A stretch of DNA of 64,000 nt, taken from assembly GCA_013288685.1 (NCBI GenBank), contig JABDBM010000012.1, forward strand, positions 1 to 64,000. The letters are read 5' to 3'. The number at the start of each line of letters is the position of its first letter. The stretch's first letter is position 1. Made by a program: the position numbers and the translations under genes. Below, piece after piece: positions 52,869 through 61,992 of this stretch. The notes under the pieces were generated by a model that saw nothing but the letters and a program-made list of their open reading frames with translations, did not search any database and was not told where the DNA came from. Source of the stretch: Bacteroidota bacterium (lineage in GTDB: Bacteria; Bacteroidota; Bacteroidia; Sphingobacteriales; Sphingobacteriaceae).

Positions 52869-53921
52869 TTAAAACGCTGTCAGTGCCACGGTAGGTTTAC
52901 CTGTGGGATCAAATGCCCCCATACCATACCCCTGCCAGTTATTATAGGCCTCTGGCTCCCAGTAAAACACACCTAAGCCGTTACCACCTGATACCGATTT
53001 CACTTTGGTGATTAAATCGCTTAAAAACGATTTACAAGTAGTGGCTGCCGATTCGCTCATCCCCGCTTCGGATATAATTACCTGCTTGCCATAACGCGAT
53101 ACCATATCATTCATATTAGTTAAACACTGGCTATTTAATGTAGACCAGTTGCTGGTTGTTGGATATAACGACATGCCAATTACATCCCAACTGGCGCCAT
53201 TGGCTTTCAAACCATCAAACAGCCATCTGAATGTAGTATTATCATACCCATTGGCCATGTGTACCACAACTTTTGCCGATGGAAAAATGGCCTTGGTAGC
53301 GTTGTAGCCGCAGTTTACCAGCCAGGCAAAATTTTTCATATTTACCGATGCACGACCATCCTGCCATAACATGCCATCACTGGTTTCGTTGCCTACCTGC
53401 ACCCAAACCGGCGTTATTCCGTTTGATTTTAAGGTATTCAGAGTGTTATAAGTATAGTTGTAAGTAGTAGTCATCAAGTCGGCAAAGCTTAAACTTGCCC
53501 AGGCAGCCGGTTTGGTTTGATGTCCGGGATCGGCCCAGGTATCGCTGTAATGGAAATCAATCATGATGCTCATGCCTGCGTTTTTAGCGCGTATGGCCTT
53601 TGCAACAAGGTCGCTGGTATTACACCAGCCGCCGGATGGGTTAACCCATGCCCGCAGGCGGATAGAATTAATGCCAAGGCCTTTTAAAATGGTAAACAGA
53701 TCTTGCTGGGTACCGCTGCTGTTGTAAAACTTAAGACCCGAAGCCTCCATTTGCGTAACCCAGCTCATGTCCGATCCGTTGGCGAAGCTAACGGCATCTG
53801 TTACCAGGTGTGGGGTACTTGTAGTGGTTTGGGTTGTTGCAGCGACACGGGCTGCATCCTTTTTGCAGCTGAGGCTAAAAAACAGCAGTGCTGCGGTGGC
53901 GGTAATGGTAATCTTTCTCAT
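52869..53921 (-). CDS. GH53 endo-beta-1,4-galactanase lipoprotein (copy 2)
   Basis: The family cleaves beta-1,4-galactan side chains of pectin. The 350-residue product has a lipobox (F-F-S-L-S-C) and a TIM barrel of GH53 type: ADMSWVTQMEASG-like FANGSDMSWVTQ near 45, RLRAWVNPSGGWCN, ANFHYSDTWADPG-like MIDFHYSDTWADPG, acid/base glutamate in WVQVGNETSDGMLW and nucleophile in VIISEAGMS. It is about 65 percent like the gene at 54036-55085 by eye, so they are tandem duplicates. Confidence 0.94.
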   Translation of the reverse strand: MRKITITATAALLFFSLSCKKDAARVAATTQTTTSTPHLVTDAVSFANGSDMSWVTQMEASGLKFYNSSGTQQDLFTILKGLGINSIRLRAWVNPSGGWCNTSDLVAKAIRAKNAGMSIMIDFHYSDTWADPGHQTKPAAWASLSFADLMTTTYNYTYNTLNTLKSNGITPVWVQVGNETSDGMLWQDGRASVNMKNFAWLVNCGYNATKAIFPSAKVVVHMANGYDNTTFRWLFDGLKANGASWDVIGMSLYPTTSNWSTLNSQCLTNMNDMVSRYGKQVIISEAGMSESAATTCKSFLSDLITKVKSVSGGNGLGVFYWEPEAYNNWQGYGMGAFDPTGKPTVALTAF

Positions 53922-53996
53922 AAAATTTGGTTTTTAATGGTTTATATATGGTTTAGAAATTTTATTTATGTCAGATATACATTTATTAAACGGTCC

Positions 53997-54027
53997 AAAA
54001 AAAATGCCCGCCGAAGCAAGCATTTTT
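53997..54027 (-). terminator. Rho-independent terminator with UUCG loop, after GH53 copy 1
   Basis: Read on the minus strand: GCTTGC-TTCG-GCGGGC (6 pairs, two G-U) inside AAAAT...ATTTTTTTT, giving a stem with UUCG tetraloop followed by an eight-base T-run. It lies 9 bp past the stop of the GH53 gene at 54036. Confidence 0.75.
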
Positions 54028-54035
54028 GTAAATTA

Positions 54036-55085
54036 TTAATTTCCGAAAGCGTCTAACGCTGCTGTTGGCCTGCCGTTAGTACCAAATGCACCTAAACCAT
54101 ATCCTTGCCAGTTGTAGGCTTCAGGCTCCCAATAAAATACGCCCAAACCGTTACCGGCAGCTACAGAATTTGTTTTGGTGATGATGTCGCCTAAAAAGTC
54201 TCTTGCTGTTTCGGCAGCGGTTACATCCATACCCACCTCTACTATCATACAGGGTGTTGAATAGCGCGATACCATATCGTTAATATTAGCCAAACATTGC
54301 GTATCGTAGGATGCCCAGTTGCTGGTTGAAGGATAAAGCGACATCCCGATAATATCCCAAGTTGCACCATTATTTTTTAATCCATCAAACATATAACGGA
54401 ATAGGTTATTGTCATATCCGTTCGAAATATGAACTATTACCTTGGTGGTACTGCTTACCGATTTTACCGCATCATATCCGGCTTTTACCAGGGCAGCAAA
54501 GTTGGCCATGTGAGTTGAGGCCCGGCCATCTTCCCACAACATGCCATCATTGGTTTCATTGCCAACCTGCACCCAATCGGGCGTTACTCCGGCAGTTTTA
54601 AGGGTAGTCATCACGTTGGCGGTATAATCGTGCAGGGCACTGGTTAAGGTGGGGAAGTCTAAAGCAGTCCATGCCGCCGGTTTGGTTTGTTTGCCCGGAT
54701 CGGCCCAGCTATCGCTGTAGTGAAAATCAATTAGTATTTTCATTCCGGCATTTTTGGCGCGGGTAGCCTTTGCAACCAAATCGGTTGTATTGCACCAGCC
54801 GTCTGATGGGCTCACCCAGGCGCGCAATCTGATAGAGTTAAAACCGATGCTCTTAAGTAAAGCAAAAAGATCCTGCTGATTACCGCTTTTATCATAAAAC
54901 TTATAGCTGGATGCCTCCATTTGCGTTACCCAGCTTACATCGGCCCCTTTGGCAAACGTTGCCGACACAACCGGCGGCGTATATGGCGTTTGCACCGGCG
55001 GAGGTATAACATCTCCACCCTTTTTGGAGCAAGCAGAAATAAAAAACAATGATATGACGGAACAAAGCAGCAGCGCACTTTTCAT
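54036..55085 (-). CDS. GH53 endo-beta-1,4-galactanase lipoprotein (copy 1)
   Basis: A 349-residue GH53 enzyme with lipobox (F-I-S-A-C) followed by SKKGGDVIPPPVQTPYTPP, a proline-rich spacer that lifts the barrel from the membrane. Barrel motifs are FAKGADVSWVTQMEAS, RLRAWVSPSDGWCN, LIDFHYSDSWADPGKQ, acid/base in WVQVGNETNDGMLW and the nucleophile in MIVEVGMD. Copy 2 follows downstream with its own terminator before it, so they are separately ended. The upstream gap holds a 166-bp inverted-repeat element. Confidence 0.94.
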   Translation of the reverse strand: MKSALLLCSVISLFFISACSKKGGDVIPPPVQTPYTPPVVSATFAKGADVSWVTQMEASSYKFYDKSGNQQDLFALLKSIGFNSIRLRAWVSPSDGWCNTTDLVAKATRAKNAGMKILIDFHYSDSWADPGKQTKPAAWTALDFPTLTSALHDYTANVMTTLKTAGVTPDWVQVGNETNDGMLWEDGRASTHMANFAALVKAGYDAVKSVSSTTKVIVHISNGYDNNLFRYMFDGLKNNGATWDIIGMSLYPSTSNWASYDTQCLANINDMVSRYSTPCMIVEVGMDVTAAETARDFLGDIITKTNSVAAGNGLGVFYWEPEAYNWQGYGLGAFGTNGRPTAALDAFGN

Positions 55086-55242
55086 GAAAACAGAAATTTT
55101 AATTTATAAATTGGTAACAGCCTGAGCGTGTTTACAAATATATATTTACAATTGGGAAAATAAAATGTTTATTTGACATTTTTTAATTTTGCGGTTTGTT
55201 AACGGCAGTAGCTACGAGGGGGCGTCTCTCCCACCCGATGGA

Positions 55243-55408
55243 TGTCATTTCGACTGAGGCACGAAGGAGAAACTATCTCTTGAGCGAAACGAAAAATCTT
55301 ATACGCCATGCGCAGCAAACTAAACATAAACGCCATGCATAGCGATCTATGCATGGCGTTTATGTATGTTAGATAGGATTGCTCCTTCGTGCCTCAGTCG
55401 AAATGACA
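55243..55408. repeat. 166-bp MITE-like element with 27-bp perfect inverted ends (family B)
   Basis: The 27-bp left end (55243-55269, starting TGTCATTTCGACTGAGG) is perfectly complementary to the right end (55382-55408). Inside is a second, 19-bp palindrome (55324-55342 and 55347-55365, core ACGCCATGCATAG, loop CGAT). The palindrome wording also occurs at 34239-34272. It has no coding capacity and fills the gap between the GH3 gene end and GH53 copy 1. Confidence 0.85.
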
Positions 55409-55465
55409 CCGCGTGGAGACGGGGCGCCGCTCCCCTCCCCTCCCCTATAGCCGGTCGTGTATCCA

Positions 55466-57736
55466 CTATAACCTGCCTGTCCTTGACGGCACAGTACCAG
55501 ATGTCAAATTAAAATGCTGCACCTGGTCGCCTATCATTATCGTAAACTCGCCGGCTTCGGTTACCGTTTTACTTACGTCGTTCACAAAAGCTAAATCTTT
55601 AGAGGTTATTTTAAACGTCACTGTTTTGGTTTCGCCGGCTTGCAGCTCAATTTTATCGTATGCTCTTAGCCTTTTAGTGTCGGGCGCTATACTCGCATAT
55701 TCCTGCCTGGAATACAATAAAACTGATTCCTTACCAGTACGATCGCCGGTATTTTTTACATCAACAGTTACTGTAAGCGTTTCGTTCTCGTTTAGTGTTG
55801 GTTTGCTGATATGCAGGTTACTATAGCTAAAGGTGGTATAGCTTAACCCGTAGCCAAACTCGAAAAGCGGGTTGTAGCCATGTTTGTCGTCGGAGTTACC
55901 GTTTTCCAGATTTTTGCGGTAGTAATTTACCAGTGCATTAGGGAACCTTGGATAAGTGTAAGGCAATTTGCCCGATGGGTTGGCATCGCCAAACAAGATA
56001 TTGGCCAGCGCATCGCCGCCTTCGTTACCCGCAAGGTAGGTTAGTACCGTTGCGTTAGCCAGGCTTTCGGCCTGCGTAACAATCCTCGGACGACCTTCGG
56101 CTAATACCAAAATAACAGGTTTGCCGGTTTTGGCCAAGGCCATAGCCAGTTCAGTTTGTGCCCATGGCAGGTTCAAATCGTCAATGTTACCTACGTTTTC
56201 GGTATATGATAATTCGCCCAGGCAAAGCACGATTACATCGGCATTTTTTGCAGCTTTTACGGCAGCATCAACATTTTGCAGGCTATCAAAAGAAGCGCCG
56301 GGTTCGTAACTCACATTATCCTTACCTATTTTTTGCTGCAGGGCTTTCAGGATCGTGTTTTTGCCGGTCGCAAATTGATCGGCTAAATCTCCCTGCCAGT
56401 TGTAGCTCCAGCCGCCATCTAACGAACGCATGGTGTTGGCTGTCGGGCCTGTCACAAAAACCTTTGTACCCTTTTTAAGCGGTAATACGTTACCGTTATT
56501 TTTTAATAAAGTAATAGCTTCAGTAGCTGCTTGCAAACTCACCTGGCGGAACTCTTCGGAACCAAATTTGGGATAGTCATTTGGATTGCCAACAGGGCGC
56601 TCAAACAGGCCCAACTGATATTTCACTTTCAATATACGATGAACGGCCTCATTAATACGGGCCATAGAAACTTTGCCTTCGTGCACCAATTCAACTAAAT
56701 AAGTATAAAAGCTGTATTCGTAAGGCACCATGCTCATATCCACACCGGCATTTACCGCAATCATAACAGCATCTTTTTGGGTAGCTGCAATGTGATGACG
56801 ATCGTGCAGGTATTCAATATCGCGCCAATCTGATACCGCAATTCCATCAAAATGCAGTTCGCCGCGTAATACATCGGTTAACATGTATTTACTTGCATGG
56901 ATAGGTACACCGTTAATTTCGCCCGAGTTAATCATCAATGTCCTCGCTCCTGCTTTAACTGCTTCGGCAAAGGGCGGTAAAAAATATTCGCGCATGTAGC
57001 GATCCGGTATCCAGGCTGGAGTACGGTCCTTTCCGTCGAGCGGGAAGCCGTAGCCTAAATAGTGTTTCATACAAGCGGCAACATGGTATTTATCGCCTAC
57101 GTCATTACCCTGGTAACCGGTAATAATGGCTTTTCCCATTGTTTTTATTAGATAAGGATCTTCCCCAAAAGTTTCATAAATACGCGGCCACAGCGGCGAT
57201 TTGCCCAAATCAAGCACCGGCGAATAATTCCATGGAATATAGCTGGCGCGGGTTTCATAAGCAGTAATCTCCCCCGCCCTGTGCGCAATGTCCTTGTTAA
57301 AAGTAGCTGCCATGCCAATTTCCTGTGGGAACAGTGTGCTGCCATTGGTATAAGTAACACCGTGAATAGCATCGATACCATAAATAACAGGTATTTTTAA
57401 ACGATCCTGAGCAGCTTCAGCCTGGATGTCCGAAATCACTTTAAACCAATGGTCGCGATCGTATGAATGACCGCTTACGTTAAGTATGGAGCCTACATGA
57501 TATTTTAAGATGGCTTCTTTTATTTTATCTGCATCGATATTGTGTACGCCGTTGGCGGTGGTTGACACAACGTCAGACGTGACCTCGGTCATTTGACCTA
57601 CTTTTTCTTCGAGCGTCATTTTCGCGATAAGTGCATCAACTTTTTTGTCGATTTCACTTACCGGCTGCTTGGTTTGCGCCGCCAGGAACAGCACATTTAA
57701 AAGCATCACATTAATAATGATAACAATCCTTCTCAT
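55466..57736 (-). CDS. bglX: GH3 beta-glucosidase (BglX-like)
   Basis: The 756-residue secreted enzyme has a signal peptide, a (beta/alpha)8 domain (about 60-385) with the nucleophile in GIAVSDWRDIEYL (Asp ~ residue 300), an alpha/beta sandwich with FVTGPTANTMRSLDGGWSYNWQGD, and a fibronectin-III-like C-terminal domain (about 655-750). VGQMTE, GIDAIHGVTYTNGSTLFPQEIGMAAT and LFEFGYGLSYTTF are family markers. It releases glucose (or related beta-linked sugars) from oligosaccharides. It follows the GH9 gene by 33 bp on the same strand, so they are an operon. Confidence 0.95.
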   Translation of the reverse strand: MRRIVIIINVMLLNVLFLAAQTKQPVSEIDKKVDALIAKMTLEEKVGQMTEVTSDVVSTTANGVHNIDADKIKEAILKYHVGSILNVSGHSYDRDHWFKVISDIQAEAAQDRLKIPVIYGIDAIHGVTYTNGSTLFPQEIGMAATFNKDIAHRAGEITAYETRASYIPWNYSPVLDLGKSPLWPRIYETFGEDPYLIKTMGKAIITGYQGNDVGDKYHVAACMKHYLGYGFPLDGKDRTPAWIPDRYMREYFLPPFAEAVKAGARTLMINSGEINGVPIHASKYMLTDVLRGELHFDGIAVSDWRDIEYLHDRHHIAATQKDAVMIAVNAGVDMSMVPYEYSFYTYLVELVHEGKVSMARINEAVHRILKVKYQLGLFERPVGNPNDYPKFGSEEFRQVSLQAATEAITLLKNNGNVLPLKKGTKVFVTGPTANTMRSLDGGWSYNWQGDLADQFATGKNTILKALQQKIGKDNVSYEPGASFDSLQNVDAAVKAAKNADVIVLCLGELSYTENVGNIDDLNLPWAQTELAMALAKTGKPVILVLAEGRPRIVTQAESLANATVLTYLAGNEGGDALANILFGDANPSGKLPYTYPRFPNALVNYYRKNLENGNSDDKHGYNPLFEFGYGLSYTTFSYSNLHISKPTLNENETLTVTVDVKNTGDRTGKESVLLYSRQEYASIAPDTKRLRAYDKIELQAGETKTVTFKITSKDLAFVNDVSKTVTEAGEFTIMIGDQVQHFNLTSGTVPSRTGRL

Positions 57737-57769
57737 GTTTAAATTGGTTTATTTTATAAATTGACAGAT

Positions 57770-59566
57770 TTATTTAATTTTTTCGACGGGCTTAATTTTA
57801 TCTTGCAAAGCCTCTATAGCATTGGCCAGGTAAGCCAGCGGTGCATTCCAGTTTATGGCTATTTCATTGGCAGCGTAGGCACGCTCATCGTCAATATACG
57901 CCTCATCCGGGAATTTCGACGGCACTTTAATACCATCCTGCATGCCGGGATTAGGCCCGCCTACCAATAAGCCCGGCACCGGATCAACAATGCCATCAGA
58001 TGCCGAGGGCCGGTGATGGGGATGCATAGCCGGTTTACTGCCAAAGCCGGTTACATACGAATAACCCGAACCATTACGACCCAGGATATAATCGAAATTA
58101 GCCAGCGCATACGCCAGGTATTTTGCATCTCCCGAAAACTTATAAGCCTGAATCAACGCGATACCCTGATTAGCAGTTACCGAGTTACTTCCCCACCCAA
58201 AATTGCGTGCCGATTTATCCATCACTGTTTGGTTAGCAGTTTCATCTGCACCATTTATCAAATCATCAGCAAAAGCCAGTAAGCGTTTTTTTAATTCAGG
58301 CAATTCCTGCGGTGTGGCACTACCCAAAGCTGTTTCATTTTTTATAAGGGAGTAATACCCCAATAGCCTTACCTGGCTCCAGGTGGGCAATGGCATTTTA
58401 TCGTCGGGGATGAGTTTTATATCTTTTAAGTATTGGGGCTGCCTGGTGGTTACTGTCAGTTCGGATGCTGCCCAAATGAATTCATCGCTAAAGTTAAAAT
58501 CACCATAAGCCCCGGTAGTTACTTTTGGCTCAAACTTTTTGTTCATCTCGTTTTGATTATAAACCACATTTGGGTTTTTAACGGCCCAATCCCAGGCCAA
58601 ATTAGCCTGTTTTAGGCATGAATCGGCTAAACCTGGCAGTTCATTTGGGAAATTGCTGAATATTCGGCTGGCCTGCGCCAATACCGCCGCAAAATCGAGC
58701 GTGGCTGCGGTGCCCTTTTGTACCACGTAGCGGCGGCTGGTGTCTTTCTCCGGCATTTCAAATTTGTCAAATGCAGCAGTGGTAAGTTTATGATATACGC
58801 CGCCGTCATTAGGGTCCTGCATAGTGAGCATCCAGCGAAGGTTCCACAACACTTCGTTCAACACATCCGGAATATGATTTCCACTTTCGGGGATGCTGAG
58901 CTTAACTGTTTTCATATAAGCTGGAAAATCTTCGTATAACGAAAGCAGGGTACTGGTGCTGATGCCGCTGTTAACAATGTATTTGTTATAATCTCCTGCG
59001 TCATACCACCCGCGCGGAGATGATATCACCGAACCGGCTGGCCTTTTATCCGTTACTGCCGATGGATGGATCAATACAGCAGCATCAGGATGACCTTCTA
59101 CCCTGGCCCACTTACCCGCATATTTTTTGTCTAAGCCAGTTGAAGCCCTCATAAAATAAAAGGCTTTTATTGCCCCGGCTGCAACATCCCGGTGTACCGA
59201 TTTTTTTATTTCGAAGGGATAAGAATAGCCAACATCGGGCACGTATAGTAGGTACTTGCCGGGTTTATGCAACGCGCTGAAATTAGCAATATTGGTGGTA
59301 GTTCCCGAGAAAGTGGGTTTTACCGATTTGGTAAGTGTTCCTGTAAAAACAGTTTTTTTATTGATGGTTTGAACATAGAAATCAACACCTTTACTTGTTA
59401 AAATAATACCAATTTTTGGCGCGTCAGGATAAAAACCAACCTGGTTTAAACGAATGTTTAAATGACCGTTCGCCAGTGTATCCTGCGCAAACAAATTTTG
59501 CTTTACTAATAATAACTGAAAGATTAGCCCTGTGAGGATAGCTATATGCCTGTATTTATTATTCAT
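57770..59566 (-). CDS. GH9 endoglucanase with N-terminal Ig-like domain
   Basis: The 598-residue product has a signal peptide, an N-terminal Ig-like (CelD_N) domain (about 35-115, RLNQVGFYPDAPKIG), and a GH9 (alpha/alpha)6 barrel. Catalytic features are WYDAGDYNKYIVNSG (nucleophile region), HHRPSASDG and the proton-donor glutamate in ERAYAANEIAINWNAPLAYL. The enzyme cuts beta-1,4-glucan. It opens the GH9-GH3 operon, which fits sequential cleavage of a beta-glucan. Confidence 0.95.
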   Translation of the reverse strand: MNNKYRHIAILTGLIFQLLLVKQNLFAQDTLANGHLNIRLNQVGFYPDAPKIGIILTSKGVDFYVQTINKKTVFTGTLTKSVKPTFSGTTTNIANFSALHKPGKYLLYVPDVGYSYPFEIKKSVHRDVAAGAIKAFYFMRASTGLDKKYAGKWARVEGHPDAAVLIHPSAVTDKRPAGSVISSPRGWYDAGDYNKYIVNSGISTSTLLSLYEDFPAYMKTVKLSIPESGNHIPDVLNEVLWNLRWMLTMQDPNDGGVYHKLTTAAFDKFEMPEKDTSRRYVVQKGTAATLDFAAVLAQASRIFSNFPNELPGLADSCLKQANLAWDWAVKNPNVVYNQNEMNKKFEPKVTTGAYGDFNFSDEFIWAASELTVTTRQPQYLKDIKLIPDDKMPLPTWSQVRLLGYYSLIKNETALGSATPQELPELKKRLLAFADDLINGADETANQTVMDKSARNFGWGSNSVTANQGIALIQAYKFSGDAKYLAYALANFDYILGRNGSGYSYVTGFGSKPAMHPHHRPSASDGIVDPVPGLLVGGPNPGMQDGIKVPSKFPDEAYIDDERAYAANEIAINWNAPLAYLANAIEALQDKIKPVEKIK

Positions 59567-59693
59567 GTTTAAGTTTATCAGAATCGCTGCTGATTTAGCC
59601 GCTGTGAAAGGCTAAAACATTAATCAATAAATATAGGTGTATCCTATACAATAAGCCTAATACTATCCTAACAATTTCAAACTAAAAAATATA

Positions 59694-59717
59694 TAAAAAA
59701 AGCCCGCAAAAGCGGGC
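59694..59717 (-). terminator. Rho-independent terminator downstream of the beta-barrel gene
   Basis: On the minus strand GCCCGC-TTTT-GCGGGC is followed by a T-run (59694-59701 on the plus strand reads as A's). It lies 26 bp past the stop of the gene at 59743. Confidence 0.85.
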
Positions 59718-59742
59718 CGTATTTCTTTCAGTATATTCTTGT

Positions 59743-60336
59743 TTAAAATTTCAACAAGCTGTAGGCCAAACTCAAGCTAAATAGGTTTACACGGGTGGGG
59801 TAACCGTTATAAGACTGCTTATTCAGACCAGCCTCATACCTTAAATCGACCGAAATTTTCTTTATATCCAGACCGACACCAAATTGCCAGGCGTAATTCT
59901 GGTCTTTATATTGCAGCTTAGCCACCTCATCAGCAGCGCCGCTGAAACTTTTATTAGCTGAAAACGAAACCAGCGGCCCGGTATAAAAACGACCGCCGAC
60001 ACCAAAGGCGCCAATTTTTCCGCCAAAAAGTAATGGAACGTCTATACTGGTGAATTTACCTTTTACTTCTCCGCCATTAGCATCGGTTATATCTACATTT
60101 TTGCTGGTAGCATACACCTCTGGCTGAAAATTAAAGCCCAGCGCGCCAAAGCGCATCCAAATACCACCTAAATAACCGGCCTGATTGCTATTACTAAAAG
60201 TGGTTGATGCAGACGATGAAAGGCTCGAAAAATTTAAACCGCCTTTTAAGCCGAATTGAAATGATGGTAGAATTTGCGCAGAGGCAAAACTAATTGCCGC
60301 AGCACAAATAGTTAATGTAAGTACAAGTTTCTTCAT
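59743..60336 (-). CDS. Outer-membrane beta-barrel protein (PorT-like)
   Basis: A 197-residue protein with signal peptide (LTICAAAISFASA) and the alternating hydrophobic pattern of a small eight-stranded beta-barrel: FGLKGGLNFSSLSS near the start, GYLGGIWMRFG, FNFQPEVYAT, and a C-terminal aromatic residue (SLLKF). This is the outer-membrane-protein beta-barrel (PorT/OMP_b-brl_2) type found in many Bacteroidetes genes of unknown role. Strong terminator downstream. Confidence 0.85.
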   Translation of the reverse strand: MKKLVLTLTICAAAISFASAQILPSFQFGLKGGLNFSSLSSSASTTFSNSNQAGYLGGIWMRFGALGFNFQPEVYATSKNVDITDANGGEVKGKFTSIDVPLLFGGKIGAFGVGGRFYTGPLVSFSANKSFSGAADEVAKLQYKDQNYAWQFGVGLDIKKISVDLRYEAGLNKQSYNGYPTRVNLFSLSLAYSLLKF

Positions 60337-60630
60337 GTTGATAAAGTTAACGTTAAAAATGTTTTTTTATTTTTAAAGCGCTTGTTAGCTGACGCTTTAA
60401 ATTGGAAATATCCGGCTTACACCTTCAAATGAAGCTATGTGCAAACCGGATATTGTGGCAGAATCTGCGGGTAAATGTATGAATTATTTGTTAATCCAAA
60501 TATTTTATGGAAATAAATTTTTGAGTTGATTTAGTTGGATTAAGTGAGTGGTTTATCAGGTTGGATTAAGTTTTTTTTTTTAACATATTCAACTCAGTCA
60601 ACTCAATAAACCTAATCCAACTTACCCAAC
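60337..60630. other. 294-bp gap with GTTGGATTAAG/CTTAATCCAAC-like repeats
   Basis: The gap carries AGTTGGATTAAGTGAG and GGTTGGATTAAGTTTT (around 60528-60572) and, after a T-run, the reverse wording CAACTCAGTCAACTCAATAAACC and CTAATCCAACTTACCCAAC (60592-60627, in parts). These imperfect inverted arms probably end tolC-side transcription. No gene is seen. Confidence 0.5.
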
Positions 60631-61968
60631 TTAAAACGTCAATTTCCCCTGGTAATAATCTAATATCTTAATGCGTATCAGGTAGTCGTAATGGGCGTTA
60701 ATTAAATTGGTATTGGCAAAATCAAGGTTGTTTTTAGCGATAACAAAAATATCGGCGGTAATAACACCGGCATTAAATTTAACCTCTTGCGCATTAAATG
60801 CTGATTGATATGCTGCAACCTGCTCGGTAGCTGCCTGGAAACGGTCGAACGCTGCTGTCATATTTGCATAAGCCTGCTGCACCTGCTGTTTAAGCTGAAC
60901 CTGTGTATCGGTATTGGTGTTTTGTGCATCTGTTAAATCCAATTTTGCGCGGTGCAAATTGTTCCGGTTTTGAAAATAATTCAAAATCGGGATTTGTAAA
61001 TTTAATGATGGGCCATATTGATAGTTGCTTCTAAACTGAGTGCTAAAGCTTGGCGCTGTTGACCCTGGGGCGGCATAGTTGGAATAAGTTGTTGTAACGC
61101 CCGCTCCTAACGATAAAGTTGGGTATAGGCGGCCCTTGTAAACCAAAACTTCTTTCTCCGCTGCTTTAACACGAAGGTCAGCGGCCTTAACCAATGCCAA
61201 ATCATTTAACGCTGTTGCATATACCTGGCTGGCATCCTGATCATATTTTACCGGTGTTTTATCAATAGTTAGCCTAACCAATCTTATTTCTTTATTAAAT
61301 GGTACCCCCATCGCTTCCAACAAGTTAAGCCGGGCGCTGGTTACAGCGTTTTGCGCATTTATTACATTAAGTGCATCATTGGCATGTGCGCCTTTTATAT
61401 TATAAAAATCGGCCGGAGGTACAGCGCCTGCGTCATTCAAATTCGTTTCGCGGTCTAAATTAACTTTCGATGCGGCGAATTGAAAATTTGCCTGGGAAAG
61501 CTGATCTTCGGCATTCAAAGCCTGTAAAAACAACGAAATGATGTTCAGCGTGGTTAAATCTTTCACTTGTTGAAAATCCATTTTTCCAGCTTGAAATAAC
61601 AACCCGGTTTGTTTAACTGCATTTACATAACTCAAGCCGTTGGACAATAACAGATTACTGTTTAACGAATACTGACCTGAATTACTTTGAGATGCGATAA
61701 TTACACCTGTATTAGGGTTCGAACTATGTCCATAAGTTTCCGATTGTGACGCATTACCATTTAGCGTAGGCAAAAGATTTTCGCGCGCCTGCATCCAATC
61801 AATGCGGTTCCGTTCTACCTGTGTTTCACTCTTCTTAACGGTAACGTTGTTTTTTATGGCAATGTCAACACATTGCTGCAGGGTTAAAACGCTATCGGCC
61901 TGCTGGGCTTTTGCAAGTACTGATACGGTTAAAAATAAAAGTAAAAAGGCTATTTTTTTAAAAAACAT
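60631..61968 (-). CDS. TolC family outer-membrane efflux channel
   Basis: The 445-residue product has a signal peptide (AFLLLFLTVSVLAKA) and two tandem TolC/OEP halves with alternating coiled helices and strands: SVLTLQQCVDIAIKNNVTVKKSE at the start, AKGNxSQ-like NGNASQSETYGHSSNP, and the second-half start TALNDLALVKAADLRVKAAEKEV. TolC-like channels are the outer-membrane exit of ABC or RND efflux systems. It begins 22 bp after an ABC ATPase gene on the same strand. No membrane-fusion protein or permease is adjacent. Confidence 0.92.
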   Translation of the reverse strand: MFFKKIAFLLLFLTVSVLAKAQQADSVLTLQQCVDIAIKNNVTVKKSETQVERNRIDWMQARENLLPTLNGNASQSETYGHSSNPNTGVIIASQSNSGQYSLNSNLLLSNGLSYVNAVKQTGLLFQAGKMDFQQVKDLTTLNIISLFLQALNAEDQLSQANFQFAASKVNLDRETNLNDAGAVPPADFYNIKGAHANDALNVINAQNAVTSARLNLLEAMGVPFNKEIRLVRLTIDKTPVKYDQDASQVYATALNDLALVKAADLRVKAAEKEVLVYKGRLYPTLSLGAGVTTTYSNYAAPGSTAPSFSTQFRSNYQYGPSLNLQIPILNYFQNRNNLHRAKLDLTDAQNTNTDTQVQLKQQVQQAYANMTAAFDRFQAATEQVAAYQSAFNAQEVKFNAGVITADIFVIAKNNLDFANTNLINAHYDYLIRIKILDYYQGKLTF

Positions 61969-61992
61969 GATATTGTTATAATTTATTTCCGC

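Noticed and set aside
55432..55448. Three copies of TCCCC before the GH3 stop
   Set aside because: Very short low-complexity run with no partner arm; no functional reading.
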